In this document: one piece after another, positions 45,167 to 52,982 of the stretch
Position numbering within the stretch: the stretch's first letter is position 1
Layout: every line of letters starts with the position of its first letter
NCBI GenBank assembly: GCA_002478885.1
Contig: DLKC01000053.1
Location: 1 to 64,000 of the forward strand
Length of the DNA stretch: 64,000 nucleotides
Reading direction: 5' to 3'
Origin: Chitinophagaceae bacterium UBA7600
Lineage (GTDB): Bacteria; Bacteroidota; Bacteroidia; Chitinophagales; Chitinophagaceae
Program-made: the position numbers and the translations under genes
The notes under the pieces: model-generated
The model's input: the letters and a program-made list of their open reading frames with translations, nothing else
What the model was told of the DNA's origin: nothing
Databases searched by the model: none

Positions 45167-46198
45167 TTAATGTAGCGATGCAAAAACTATATGAGGAGCT
45201 GCAATAGCCTGCTGCTGAGGTTCTTGGTAGTATGGATTAAGGAGTTTGCTGAGATTTAATGTTTGCATTTTCGCCGGAGTATTAATGATCAGCTGCGAAT
45301 ATTTTTCATTGCTGATAAAGAATTTTGTCGGCGACTGGGCACAGATTCCTTCAACCTGTGTAAAAGATTGATTCAATGCTACTTTTCGTTTGTTCGCACC
45401 AAAAAAATTATCTCCTGAAAAATCATAGAGCATGTAAATGAACGGAGACAATGTGCTATTGTAACCTGTAAGAACAATTACACGCTGATCGGCCAGTATT
45501 TCGGCACCGGTAATTAGTCCTTTAACGTCAAGCTCGCCAATCTTTTCTGCTGTAAATGAACCGGCTTTATTTGGCAACTTATAAAGTCTTGTCTTGTTGT
45601 CAGTCCAGTCTTTACTGAAGAGGTAAAGGCTGTCGCCATAGGCGATCAGAGCCTCACAGTCAAAGTCGGTCGTGTTTTGTGGCTTTGTTGTAAAATCGTT
45701 TTGATCAGAATAAGCGAAATTGATTATTTCAGCTGTTATGGTATCACTCGCAGCGACATCGCCCTTTGCCACTTTATAAATTCGCAGGTCTTCCCGGTTA
45801 CCTTTCGCGTTGTTGCCAAAATCACCAATGTAAAAAAATCTGTTGTCCTGCGCTATATCTTCCCAGTCCACATTGATAGCGTTGTTTATGATAATTGTTC
45901 TTTCAATACTCCCGGTTTCGCGGTTGAGCTGGTAAACGGCTGGCTCTCCGCCGCTGTCATTATGCGTCCATATCTTTTTCTTCCAGTAAACAAGCCCGCT
46001 GGTTTCGTTTATAACAGTGCTGAGATTGTAATTAAATGCCGGCTTAAGGTTGCCGTTGTCGTAAGTGCAGGAACCGTTATTCACTGTAACAGCAGAATCG
46101 TAGTTATTTGCTGCCGGATCGGGGCAACCGGAAACTTGCGCATAAATATTTTGCGTATTAAGGAAAAAACATAGCAGCACTAAACACAATAGCTTCAT
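45167..46198 (-). CDS. Secreted protein with Cys-rich N-terminal motif, likely beta-propeller
   Basis: 343 residues. Start at 46198 gives signal peptide MKLLCLVLLCFFLNTQNIYAQ; an upstream extension to 46291 would cross the terminator-like hairpin. After it comes GCPDPAANNYDSAVTVNNGSCTYD, a known short motif that repeats in secreted Bacteroidota proteins. The rest, with ETSGLVYWKKKIWTHNDSGGEPAVYQL, WEDIAQDNRFFYIGDFGNNA and DCEALIAYGDSLYLFSKDW, reads like a SdiA-regulated or esterase-like beta-propeller. Function unknown. No type IX sorting domain is seen. Confidence 0.8.
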   Translation of the reverse strand: MKLLCLVLLCFFLNTQNIYAQVSGCPDPAANNYDSAVTVNNGSCTYDNGNLKPAFNYNLSTVINETSGLVYWKKKIWTHNDSGGEPAVYQLNRETGSIERTIIINNAINVDWEDIAQDNRFFYIGDFGNNAKGNREDLRIYKVAKGDVAASDTITAEIINFAYSDQNDFTTKPQNTTDFDCEALIAYGDSLYLFSKDWTDNKTRLYKLPNKAGSFTAEKIGELDVKGLITGAEILADQRVIVLTGYNSTLSPFIYMLYDFSGDNFFGANKRKVALNQSFTQVEGICAQSPTKFFISNEKYSQLIINTPAKMQTLNLSKLLNPYYQEPQQQAIAAPHIVFASLH

Positions 46199-46263
46199 AA
46201 TGAAAATTAAAACTGAGAAGAATAACTGATTGCCTGTTTGTAAAGATATTTTATTGCGGATTG

Positions 46264-46386
46264 ACAAAATAAAAAATCCCAAACACATCACTGCATTTGG
46301 GATCGTTCAACTTTACCTTTTCCTGTAGCCGGTACGGGAATCCCTGCCCGACTGCGTCACGCAGGCAGGGAACCCGTCTTTCCTCC
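46264..46386 (-). repeat. Second copy of tRNA-Glu 3' part and trailer, split by a palindrome
   Basis: Bases 46264-46342 and 46370-46386 are identical to 46633-46728, which is the 3' part of the intact tRNA-Glu (anticodon-stem 3' side, variable loop, T-arm and acceptor strand) and its terminator. Offset is 369 bp up to 46342. Between the two parts, exactly inside the T-loop, sit 27 extra bases (46343-46369). The hairpin of the trailer (46276-46303) can terminate transcripts of the GIY-YIG gene as well. Confidence 0.9.
46343..46369. repeat. 27-bp REP-like palindrome inside the tRNA fragment
   Basis: Ends CCTGCC and GGCAGG with a TGCGTNACGCA-like inner dyad (GCGTCACGC on the plus strand). It resembles repetitive extragenic palindromes of Bacteroidota. 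The stop codon of the GIY-YIG gene lies in it. No other copy was seen in the window. Confidence 0.75.
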
Positions 46387-46629
46387 ATTGATTTCAACAT
46401 ATTTTTTCAACCAGTTCTTGCCAGCAGCCGATTTCAAATATTTTTCCCTTAACCTCGCTTCATGCCAGCCTGTTGCAGTTTCGGTGTAAATTATTTTCCA
46501 GGGCATATGTCCTTTTGTAAACCGATTCTTGCCCGAATTATGCTCCTTCAGCCTGTTAAAAGCATTTAAGGCAATGCCAGTATACCATATGCCATCCGTG
46601 AGGCTTTCTATGACATAAATAACCACCAT
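46357..46629 (-). CDS. GIY-YIG nuclease-like protein linked to tRNA-Glu
   Basis: 90 residues, a stand-alone GIY-YIG domain. The GIY side is VVIYVIE (residues 2-8) and the YIG side WYTGIA (15-20); the conserved arginine is Arg26 (NRLKEHNSGK) and the metal-binding glutamate lies in HEARLREKYLKS, most likely Glu57. These small proteins resemble the YhbQ/UPF0213 nuclease group. The gene begins 3 nt after a copy of the tRNA-Glu trailer. Its last nine residues (GGKTGSLPA) come from a duplicate tRNA-Glu fragment followed by a palindrome, so the natural C-terminus has been replaced by tRNA sequence. Confidence 0.9.
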   Translation of the reverse strand: MVVIYVIESLTDGIWYTGIALNAFNRLKEHNSGKNRFTKGHMPWKIIYTETATGWHEARLREKYLKSAAGKNWLKKYVEINGGKTGSLPA

Positions 46630-46644
46630 AACACAAAATAAAAA

Positions 46645-46672
46645 ATCCCAAACACATCACTGCATTTGGGAT
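46645..46672 (-). terminator. Terminator of tRNA-Glu
   Basis: ATCCCAAA/TTTGGGAT stem, 12-nt loop, then TTTTTT on the minus strand. An identical copy is at 46276-46303. Confidence 0.85.
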
Positions 46673-46694
46673 CGTTCAACTTTACCTTTTCCTG

Positions 46695-46766
46695 TAGCCG
46701 GTACGGGAATCGAACCCGTCTTTCCTCCGTGAAAGGGAGATGTCCTAGCCGATAGACGAACCGGCC
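46695..46766 (-). tRNA. tRNA-Glu (UUC)
   Basis: 72 nt, cloverleaf: acceptor GGCCGGT/ACCGGCT (one G-U pair), D-arm GTC...GAC, anticodon loop CTTTCAC with anticodon TTC, T-arm ACGGG-TTCGATT-CCCGT, discriminator A. The CCA end is not encoded. A second, partial copy of its 3' half lies 369 bp (plus 27) downstream. Confidence 0.95.
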
Positions 46767-46910
46767 GTTCGTTTATGGGAGCGCAAAAATAGGAGCGATT
46801 TCGAATCCGGCAAAAATTTTTTACGATATTCTGCATTTCTTTTGAATACAAATTATTTATCAAACGCTGTAACCCTTTGCTGATAAGGATTACAGAACGA
46901 TGAACGTAAT

Positions 46911-46920
46911 GCGACGCAAC
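46911..46920 (-). repeat. Family A-like remnant upstream of gap
   Basis: GCGACGCAAC after GAACGATGAACGTAAT; same layout as the remnant at 20675. The region from 46767 to 47025 otherwise holds only the leader of the GAPDH gene. Confidence 0.4.
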
Positions 46921-47025
46921 AAAAGCTTAATGCATAAATTATTGCCCGTAACCAAATTTATCTGTGAAAATCTCCTCAACTCCTGTAAATTCGCAACGCT
47001 TTTAAAAAATTTAAATACTAATAAC

Positions 47026-48039
47026 ATGAGCACAGTAAAAGTAGCAATCAATGGTTTCGGACGTATTGGCCGGTTGGTTTATCGTCAAATCTATAACATG
47101 GAAGGCATTGAGGTTGTTGCAATAAATGATTTAACAAGCCCAAAAGTTTTGGCACATCTTCTTAAATATGACAGCGCCCAGGGCCGTTTTAATGCCGAGG
47201 TTGCTGCAGGTGAAAGTTCAATTACAGTAAATGGTGACGAGGTTAAAATATATGCTCAAAAAAACCCTGCTGATATTCCCTGGGGACAGCACGATGTAGA
47301 CGTTGTGCTTGAATGCACCGGCTTTTTTACAGATAAAGCAAAAGCTGAAGCACATCTTACTGCGGGCGCAAAACGCGTAGTAATATCAGCACCTGCTACC
47401 GGAGATCTTAAAACGATCGTGTTCAACGTTAACCACAGTGCCCTTGATGGTTCTGAAACCGTTATCAGCTGTGCAAGCTGTACTACAAACTGTCTTGCTC
47501 CAATGGCAAAAGTGCTGGAAGATTCTTTCGGCATTGTTAATGGGTTAATGACCACTGTTCACGCTTATACCAACGACCAGAATACACAGGATGCCCCGCA
47601 TCCAAAAGGCGATCTTCGCCGCGCACGTGCCGCCGCACAAAACATTGTTCCCAACAGTACAGGTGCTGCAAAAGCCATCGGTTTGGTATTGCCTGCTTTA
47701 AAAGGCAAACTCGACGGTTCTGCACAGCGTGTTCCAACACTCACCGGTTCATTAACAGAGCTTACCGTTATTCTTGCGAAAAAGACATCCGTTGACGAGA
47801 TAAATGCGGCAATGAAAGCAGCAGCCAACGAAAGCTTTGGTTATACAACAGACGAAATTGTTAGCAGCGATATCATCGGCATCACTTACGGTTCGCTGTT
47901 CGACGCTACGCAAACACGCGTGCAAACAGTTGGCGACACACAAATGGTGCGTACAGTTAGCTGGTACGATAACGAAATGAGCTATGTAAGCCAACTTGTT
48001 CGTACCGTTCATTATTTCGCTGGCCTTATCAGCAAGTAA
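47026..48039 (+). CDS. gap: Glyceraldehyde-3-phosphate dehydrogenase
   Basis: 337 residues; glycolytic enzyme that oxidises and phosphorylates glyceraldehyde-3-phosphate with NAD. NAD fold [14 protein letters not shown] at the start, catalytic cysteine in [17 protein letters not shown], histidine in TVHAYTNDQ, and the C-terminal [20 protein letters not shown] 47026 gives the standard length; the open frame upstream to 46900 passes through the repeat remnant and has no homology. The next gene, pgk, is the following step of glycolysis. Confidence 0.98.
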   Translation: MSTVKVAINGFGRIGRLVYRQIYNMEGIEVVAINDLTSPKVLAHLLKYDSAQGRFNAEVAAGESSITVNGDEVKIYAQKNPADIPWGQHDVDVVLECTGFFTDKAKAEAHLTAGAKRVVISAPATGDLKTIVFNVNHSALDGSETVISCASCTTNCLAPMAKVLEDSFGIVNGLMTTVHAYTNDQNTQDAPHPKGDLRRARAAAQNIVPNSTGAAKAIGLVLPALKGKLDGSAQRVPTLTGSLTELTVILAKKTSVDEINAAMKAAANESFGYTTDEIVSSDIIGITYGSLFDATQTRVQTVGDTQMVRTVSWYDNEMSYVSQLVRTVHYFAGLISK

Positions 48040-48078
48040 TGCTTTTGTTGACCAGCTGCACCGCTGTTAGCATCGCCG

Positions 48079-48098
48079 GTTGTGTCACTCACTTGTAC
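48079..48098 (+). repeat. Family B intergenic repeat, forward copy
   Basis: Exact GTTGTGTCACTCACTTGTAC, preceded by GCATCGCCG. In the gap-pgk spacer. Confidence 0.85.
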
Positions 48099-48119
48099 AC
48101 TTAGTTCTTTACTCAACAT

Positions 48120-48185
48120 AACCGCGGAGACGCAGAGGCGCTGAGACTTTACCACCTGTTCTTTGCGTACTGTATCTCTGCGGTT
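48120..48185. repeat. Inverted repeat between gap and pgk
   Basis: AACCGCGGAGA (48120-48130) pairs with TCTCTGCGGTT (48175-48185) with one mismatch, enclosing 44 bp. The right arm is followed by TTTT, so a terminator or processed leader of pgk is possible. Confidence 0.5.
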
Positions 48186-48212
48186 TTTAATATTATTCAA
48201 AACATCTTTCTC

Positions 48213-49409
48213 ATGAGCAAGTTTTCCAACCACAATTTCGCCGGCCAAAAAGCATTGATTCGTGTTGACTTTAACGTGCCGCTTGACAAGCAAACCCAGG
48301 CCATTACTGACGATACGCGTATGCGTGCCGCAGTACCCACCATTCAAAAGATTCTTGCCGATGGTGGCAGTGTAATCCTGATGAGCCACCTTGGCCGCCC
48401 AAAAGAAGGCCCTGAAGCAAAATATAGCCTTAAGCACCTCGTAAGCCATTTGTCAGAATTACTTGGTGGTGCAACCGTGCTCTTCGCCGATGATTGTATT
48501 GGAGAGCAGGCATTCCTTACCGCCTCCATGCTAAAACCAGGCGAAGTGTTGTTGCTTGAAAATCTGCGCTTTTACAAACAGGAAGAAAAAGGCGATGAAG
48601 GCTTCGCTGAAAAATTATCAAAGCTTGGCGATGTATATATCAACGATGCTTTTGGCACAGCGCACCGGGCCCATGCCTCCACAGCTGTGATCGCCAAATA
48701 TTTTGATGCGGACCATAAAATGTTTGGCCTGCTGATGGAAGGCGAAGTGAGCAGCGCTGAAAAAGTATTACACAAAGCAGAAAAACCTTTTACCGCGATC
48801 ATTGGCGGCGCCAAGGTTTCAGACAAAATACTCATCATAGAAAACCTCCTTGAAAGAGCCACGGATATAATCATCGGTGGCGGTATGGCTTATACTTTCT
48901 TTAAAGCGCAGGGTGGGCATATCGGCAACTCCCTTTGTGAAGAAGACCGCATTGATACTGCTTTGGAAATACTGAAAAAAGCAGAGGAGAAAGGTGTTTG
49001 TATACACCTGCCTTCTGATTCTATCATTGCGGACAAGTTTGCTGCAGATGCCAACACATCATCAGCGCCAAGCAATAATATACCCGAAGGGTGGATGGGA
49101 CTTGATATTGCTGAACATGCATCAGAACAATTCAGCAACGTGATCAAACGCTCCAAAACAATCTTATGGAACGGCCCTATGGGTGTTTTTGAAATGAGTA
49201 AATTTCAGCATGGTACAAAAGCAGTGGCTACCGCAGTAGCTGAGGCTACGCAGGATGGCGCGTTCTCACTTGTTGGTGGTGGTGACAGTGTCGCCGCAGT
49301 TAACCAGTTTGGTTATACCGACAAAGTGAGTTATGTAAGCACAGGTGGCGGAGCAATGCTTGAATACTTTGAAGGAAAGGTATTGCCCGGTATCGCCGCA
49401 ATTCAGTAA
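48213..49409 (+). CDS. pgk: Phosphoglycerate kinase
   Basis: 398 residues; makes ATP and 3-phosphoglycerate from 1,3-bisphosphoglycerate. [28 protein letters not shown] is the substrate-binding signature, HLGRPKE and [23 protein letters not shown] follow, and the C-lobe nucleotide loop is [16 protein letters not shown]. Separated from gap by 173 bp containing a family B repeat and an inverted repeat. Confidence 0.98.
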   Translation: MSKFSNHNFAGQKALIRVDFNVPLDKQTQAITDDTRMRAAVPTIQKILADGGSVILMSHLGRPKEGPEAKYSLKHLVSHLSELLGGATVLFADDCIGEQAFLTASMLKPGEVLLLENLRFYKQEEKGDEGFAEKLSKLGDVYINDAFGTAHRAHASTAVIAKYFDADHKMFGLLMEGEVSSAEKVLHKAEKPFTAIIGGAKVSDKILIIENLLERATDIIIGGGMAYTFFKAQGGHIGNSLCEEDRIDTALEILKKAEEKGVCIHLPSDSIIADKFAADANTSSAPSNNIPEGWMGLDIAEHASEQFSNVIKRSKTILWNGPMGVFEMSKFQHGTKAVATAVAEATQDGAFSLVGGGDSVAAVNQFGYTDKVSYVSTGGGAMLEYFEGKVLPGIAAIQ

Positions 49410-49522
49410 AGCTTTTTGACTGTTCACGCGATCGATTGATCGTTTAGTACATATTTGGATTTTCAGAGCCGCCAGCCGGAATTATTTTGCACAAAAATTA
49501 TTAACCACAAAACAGTTAACCT

Positions 49523-50050
49523 ATGTGCAGGATTTTTATGCTGGCGGCTTTATTTATATCTGTAGCTGCCTTTTCACAAAACGACAAGATCTCGCTTCAT
49601 AGCGGGAAGGTAATCGAAGGCAATGTTGTTCGCGTTGGCGAATTCACCGTAGTATTCAAATACGTTAGTGAAGATGCTGAGCAAACCGTAAGCAAGTATG
49701 CCGTATCAAAAATTACTTATGGAAAGAGTGGCCGGGAAGAGCAGGTTTCGGAAAAGATAATAGTAAATTCTAAAGACGACTGGGAGAAAGTGGTAATGCT
49801 TGTTGACAAAAGCGAGGCTGCAGGCCTTACAAAAGCGGAGGAAGTGAAAGGCAAAACCTCGTTGATCAACTATAGGACGGCAGCGGGCAGCAACGCCAAA
49901 GCGGAAAAAGACCTCAAACAAAAAGCTGCTGAAAAAGGCTGCTCCTTTATTTTGCTAACTACAGATAAAGACGCAAACCTGGGTGGCGACAACGGGCAGG
50001 GGCTAGGCGGAACACAGACAATAAAGGCAGGTGTTGCCTACCGGTACTGA
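49523..50050 (+). CDS. Small exported protein of unknown function
   Basis: 175 residues with signal peptide MCRIFMLAALFISVAAFSQ. The next 60 residues are beta-rich and charged (KISLHSGKVIEGNVVRVGEFTVVFKY, VSKYAVSKITYGKSGRE), a common N-terminal pattern of periplasmic Bacteroidota proteins. Later, DLKQKAAEKGCSFILLTTDKDANLGG suggests an alpha/beta part, somewhat like YajQ/DUF4156-type stress lipoproteins. I do not recognise a named family. A strong terminator follows. Confidence 0.7.
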   Translation: MCRIFMLAALFISVAAFSQNDKISLHSGKVIEGNVVRVGEFTVVFKYVSEDAEQTVSKYAVSKITYGKSGREEQVSEKIIVNSKDDWEKVVMLVDKSEAAGLTKAEEVKGKTSLINYRTAAGSNAKAEKDLKQKAAEKGCSFILLTTDKDANLGGDNGQGLGGTQTIKAGVAYRY

Positions 50051-50069
50051 CAGCATTTGATATAACAGT

Positions 50070-50098
50070 AAAGGATAGCGGGCAGCTATCCTTTTTGT
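50070..50098 (+). terminator. Rho-independent terminator
   Basis: AAAGGATAGC-GGGCA-GCTATCCTTT, perfect 10-bp stem, then T-run. Ends the 175-residue gene. Confidence 0.9.
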
Positions 50099-50301
50099 TT
50101 TCCGGAAGGCAGGCTATTGCTACTGAATTGCGCAGCGGATGATGTAATAAAAGACACGCCAGGGCAAAATAAATAATATGTACAGCAACTGTAAGAAACT
50201 AAACATTCTAACTACCAATGATTAATGTCGCTGAATTCAAAAATTAAACTACTTTAGAGTATCACTGACAAATCATTTATTAGCAATCAAATATTGTAAT
50301 C

Positions 50302-50895
50302 ATGAAAACGAAAAGCCTTGGATTAATTGTTGTTGTAGCCGTTTTACTTGTATTGGGTGGCTGCGGCTGCAGCAGTTATAATGGCCTGGTAAGAGGTGAC
50401 CAGGATGTAAAGAAAGTATGGAGCAATGTTGAGACCAATTATCAACGCAGGACAGACCTGTACAACAGTGTTATTAAAACCATAGAGGGGTCTGCCAATT
50501 TTGAAAAATCCACACTAAAAGAAGTGCTGGAAGCAAGGGCAAAAGCAACAAGTGTAACGGTTGACATAAACGACCCCGCCTCTTTGGAGAAGTTTCAACA
50601 GGCACAGGGGCAATTGCAGGGCGCTTTCAGCCGGTTGATGGCTGTTGCTGAAGCTTACCCGGATCTGAAGACAACAAAAGCTTTCCAGGATTTCCAGGCA
50701 CAAATAGAAGGAACTGAAAATCGCATAAATATTGCAAGAAAGGACTACAACACTTCAGTGAATAGTTACAACCTGCAGGTTAAAACATTCCCGAACAACA
50801 TTTTTGCCGGTATGTTTGGATTTAAAGAAAAATCTTACTACCAGGCCGATGCCGGAAGTGAAAAAGCTCCCGATATTCAGTTCAACATAAAATAA
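50302..50895 (+). CDS. LemA family protein
   Basis: 197 residues. A hydrophobic N-terminus (LGLIVVVAVLLVLGGCGC) serves as anchor or lipoprotein signal. The LemA helix bundle follows: NGLVRGDQDVKKVWSNVETNYQRRTDLYNSVIKTI, ARAKATSV, and FQDFQAQIEGTENRINIARKDYNTSVNSYNLQVKTFPNNIFAGMFGFKEK, the classic C-terminal part. LemA proteins lie at the inner membrane, often with TPM-domain proteins; their role is poorly known. Two TPM genes follow with short spacing, so this is one operon. Confidence 0.94.
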   Translation: MKTKSLGLIVVVAVLLVLGGCGCSSYNGLVRGDQDVKKVWSNVETNYQRRTDLYNSVIKTIEGSANFEKSTLKEVLEARAKATSVTVDINDPASLEKFQQAQGQLQGAFSRLMAVAEAYPDLKTTKAFQDFQAQIEGTENRINIARKDYNTSVNSYNLQVKTFPNNIFAGMFGFKEKSYYQADAGSEKAPDIQFNIK

Positions 50896-50906
50896 TTACC
50901 CGGACT

Positions 50907-51368
50907 ATGTTCTCCTTTTTCAAAAGACCAGCAGATGATTTCTTTTCTACTCCTGAAAAAGAAGAGATACTCGCTGCCGTAAAACAAGCAGAGCTTAATA
51001 CCAGCGGAGAAGTGCGGGTTTATATAGAACATCGTTGCCGTTTTGTGGATCCTATTGACCGTGCAGCGGAAGTGTTTTATAGTCTTAAGATGGAGCAGAC
51101 CGTCAACAGGAATGGCGTGCTTGTTTATGTAGCAGTAAAAGACCGGCAACTCGCCATATTTGCAGACGAGGGCATCTTTCAGAAAGCCGGCGCCGATTTC
51201 TGGAAAAAGGAAGTACAGCAAATGTTGCGTGCTTTTAATAAAGAAAATTACGCTTTGGGTATTGCAACAACGGTTAAGCAAATTGGGGAAGTGTTATCGA
51301 TCAACTTTCCCTATGAAGCCGGCACCGATAAGAATGAACTTCCCGACGATATTGTTTTTGGAAAATAA
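50907..51368 (+). CDS. TPM-domain protein, cytoplasmic form
   Basis: 153 residues with one TPM (TLP18.3/Psb32/MOLO-1) domain and no signal peptide: EILAAVKQAELNTSGEVRVYIEHRC, NRNGVLVYVAVKDRQLAIFADEGIFQKAG, FNKENYALGIATTVKQIGEVL. It starts 11 nt after the lemA-like stop. The domain binds or acts on phosphate-type ligands in plant relatives, but bacterial function is unknown. A perfect hairpin separates it from the next, secreted TPM gene. Confidence 0.9.
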   Translation: MFSFFKRPADDFFSTPEKEEILAAVKQAELNTSGEVRVYIEHRCRFVDPIDRAAEVFYSLKMEQTVNRNGVLVYVAVKDRQLAIFADEGIFQKAGADFWKKEVQQMLRAFNKENYALGIATTVKQIGEVLSINFPYEAGTDKNELPDDIVFGK

Positions 51369-51378
51369 TTTCTTTTAC

Positions 51379-51400
51379 AAGTCCTGCAGCAGCAGGACTT
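51379..51400 (+). terminator. Intra-operon hairpin between the two TPM genes
   Basis: AAGTCCTGC-AGCA-GCAGGACTT, perfect 9-bp stem, ending 12 nt before the ATG at 51413, with CTTTCTT after it. It could be an attenuator, partial terminator or RNA-processing site. Confidence 0.6.
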
Positions 51401-51412
51401 CTTTCTTACAAA

Positions 51413-52204
51413 ATGAAATCACTTTTATCTTTCCTGTTATGTATTGCTGTAACCAGCGCAGTATTTTCCCAGAAAATATTGCCCAGGCCTAACTCGCCCC
51501 GGCTGGTGAATGATGAAGCGCATGTGCTTAGTCCCGAGCAGGTTGGCATACTCGAAGAAAGGCTTGTTGCATTGGACGACAGCACTTCTAACCAGATAGC
51601 CATTGTAACCATTCCAACGCTGGATGATTACCCTATTGAAGATTATGCGGTGGCGCTTTTTCGCAGTTGGGGCATTGGCACTAAAAAGAACAACAATGGT
51701 GTTTTAGTGCTTGTTGCAGTCAATGACCATAAGATGCGCATTGAGGTCGGCTATGGGTTGGAGGGTGCGATACCTGATGTTATTGCCCACGATATTATTG
51801 ACAATGATCTTGCTCCCAACTTCAGGAATGGCGATTATTACCGGGGTTTTGACGAAGCCATTACTTCATTAGGGAAGGCCGCAGCCGGTGAATACAGCGA
51901 GGCAAGAAAGAGAAAGAATGATGACGGCGGCGGCGGATCGATCCTTGTATTTATTGTGGTGCTTTTTGTGGTACTCATGATCGTTGGCCGTGGACGCGGT
52001 GGCGGGCGCGGCGGTGGCGGCATGGTAAGCCGCAGAGGATATAACAGCCTGTTATGGCCACTTATCTTCAGCAATCTCGGCGGTGGCCGCGGAGGCGGTA
52101 GTGGCTGGGGCGGCGGAGGTGGTGGTGGCTTTGGTGGCGGAGGCGGTTTCGGAGGTTTCGGTGGAGGCGGCAGTGGCGGAGGTGGCGCCAGTGGTGGCTG
52201 GTAA
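51413..52204 (+). CDS. TPM-domain protein, exported YgcG-like with Gly-rich tail
   Basis: 263 residues. Signal peptide MKSLLSFLLCIAVTSAVFSQ, TPM domain at about 27-150 (VNDEAHVLSPEQVGILEERLVALDDSTSNQIAIVTI, NGVLVLVAVNDHKMRIEVGYGLEGAIPDVIAHDII), one membrane helix around 178-195 (ILVFIVVLFVVLMIVG), then a tail of almost only glycine with Arg, Ser, Phe and Trp. Such YgcG/BA71-type proteins sit at the membrane with LemA. Third gene of the operon; a strong terminator follows. Confidence 0.93.
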   Translation: MKSLLSFLLCIAVTSAVFSQKILPRPNSPRLVNDEAHVLSPEQVGILEERLVALDDSTSNQIAIVTIPTLDDYPIEDYAVALFRSWGIGTKKNNNGVLVLVAVNDHKMRIEVGYGLEGAIPDVIAHDIIDNDLAPNFRNGDYYRGFDEAITSLGKAAAGEYSEARKRKNDDGGGGSILVFIVVLFVVLMIVGRGRGGGRGGGGMVSRRGYNSLLWPLIFSNLGGGRGGGSGWGGGGGGGFGGGGGFGGFGGGGSGGGGASGGW

Positions 52205-52232
52205 TGCTATTTATCCTAACACGTATAAACAC

Positions 52233-52260
52233 AAGCCGGGTTCGAAAACCCGGCTTTTTT
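52233..52260. terminator. Terminator of the lemA operon, bidirectional
   Basis: AAGCCGGGTT-CGAA-AACCCGGCTT, perfect 10-bp stem and T-run, just before the convergent gene at 52279. Confidence 0.92.
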
Positions 52261-52278
52261 ATGATAGTATACCTTAAA

Positions 52279-52659
52279 TCAGTTGTGGAGCATTTTACTG
52301 TCATCGTCTGCGGAATCGGACAGAACGATATCGTCTTTATCAAACAGCCAGTTTTTAAAATGATATTTCAGGTAAACAGCACGGCCGATTGAATCCTTAT
52401 AATCTACCTGCATTTCAAATGTATAGTTGCCGTTATAGCTAATCCACTTATCACCATTGGAATGCCATTTGCTGGTGTCGGAATTCGGGTCGCCGAGATA
52501 ATACAAATATTCGCTTCTTCTATGACCCGATTTTACCGCACGCCACTTTAAAGGTGTCATCACTGCGGCGGACCTGGGGAAAACAAAAAACCATGCAAAT
52601 GCATACACAAGCGCAAACAGTATACAAACAGTCATGGTGATGATCGTCCATTTTTTCAT
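52279..52659 (-). CDS. Small membrane-anchored protein, BamE-like pattern
   Basis: 126 residues. N-terminal membrane segment (WTIITMTVCILFALVYAFAWFFVF) and an outer domain containing SEYLYYLGDPNSDTSKW and KWISYNGNYTFEMQVDYKD. The LGDP-then-aromatic pattern is like the SmpA/BamE fold of small envelope proteins, but the match is loose. Last gene of a minus-strand operon with coaE: its ATG overlaps the stop of the monooxygenase gene by 4 nt. Confidence 0.65.
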   Translation of the reverse strand: MKKWTIITMTVCILFALVYAFAWFFVFPRSAAVMTPLKWRAVKSGHRRSEYLYYLGDPNSDTSKWHSNGDKWISYNGNYTFEMQVDYKDSIGRAVYLKYHFKNWLFDKDDIVLSDSADDDSKMLHN

Positions 52660-52982
52660 ATGCTTTCTTTTTCGAACCCGTAGTCACGTTCTACCAGGCA
52701 AATGCGGGTTTTGTATTGTGTGTACCATTTCGCGCGGCCAAATCGCTGTGCCATCAAATGGTCGCTGTTTTTTTTCCAGTTGCTGATGGCTTCCAGGCTT
52801 TGCCAGTAAGACACGGTAATACCCGTTCCATCTCTTGCAGATTCGTGGCCAAGATACCCGGGCTGCTGTTCAGCGAGGGCCACCATATTATCTGCCATAT
52901 TCCCGTAGCCCTCATCAACAGCTGTTCTGAGTGAAGTAAAAATAACGGCGTAATAAGGAGGTTTTGGCGTGTTTGCAATCAT
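52656..52982 (-). CDS. Antibiotic biosynthesis monooxygenase (ABM) domain protein
   Basis: 108 residues, one ABM ferredoxin-like domain: YYAVIFTSLRTAVDEGYGNMADNMVALAEQQPGYLGHESARD, then ITVSYWQSLEAISNWKKNSDHLMAQRFGRAKWYTQYKTRICLVERDYG. Similar stand-alone proteins (YczJ-like) are dimeric and of unknown physiological role; some bind heme or quinones. Overlaps by 4 nt at both ends with its neighbours, so strictly co-translated in the coaE operon. Confidence 0.9.
   Translation of the reverse strand: MIANTPKPPYYAVIFTSLRTAVDEGYGNMADNMVALAEQQPGYLGHESARDGTGITVSYWQSLEAISNWKKNSDHLMAQRFGRAKWYTQYKTRICLVERDYGFEKESI

Noticed and set aside
46264..46728. Classical integrative element with attL/attR at tRNA-Glu
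   Set aside because: The interval is under 400 bp and has no integrase; direct repeat includes the terminator, so ordinary site-specific integration is not supported. Kept as a GIY-YIG unit instead.
46657..46863. 68-codon open frame across tRNA-Glu
   Set aside because: It reads through the tRNA gene and its flanks; the apparent protein sequence is the tRNA.
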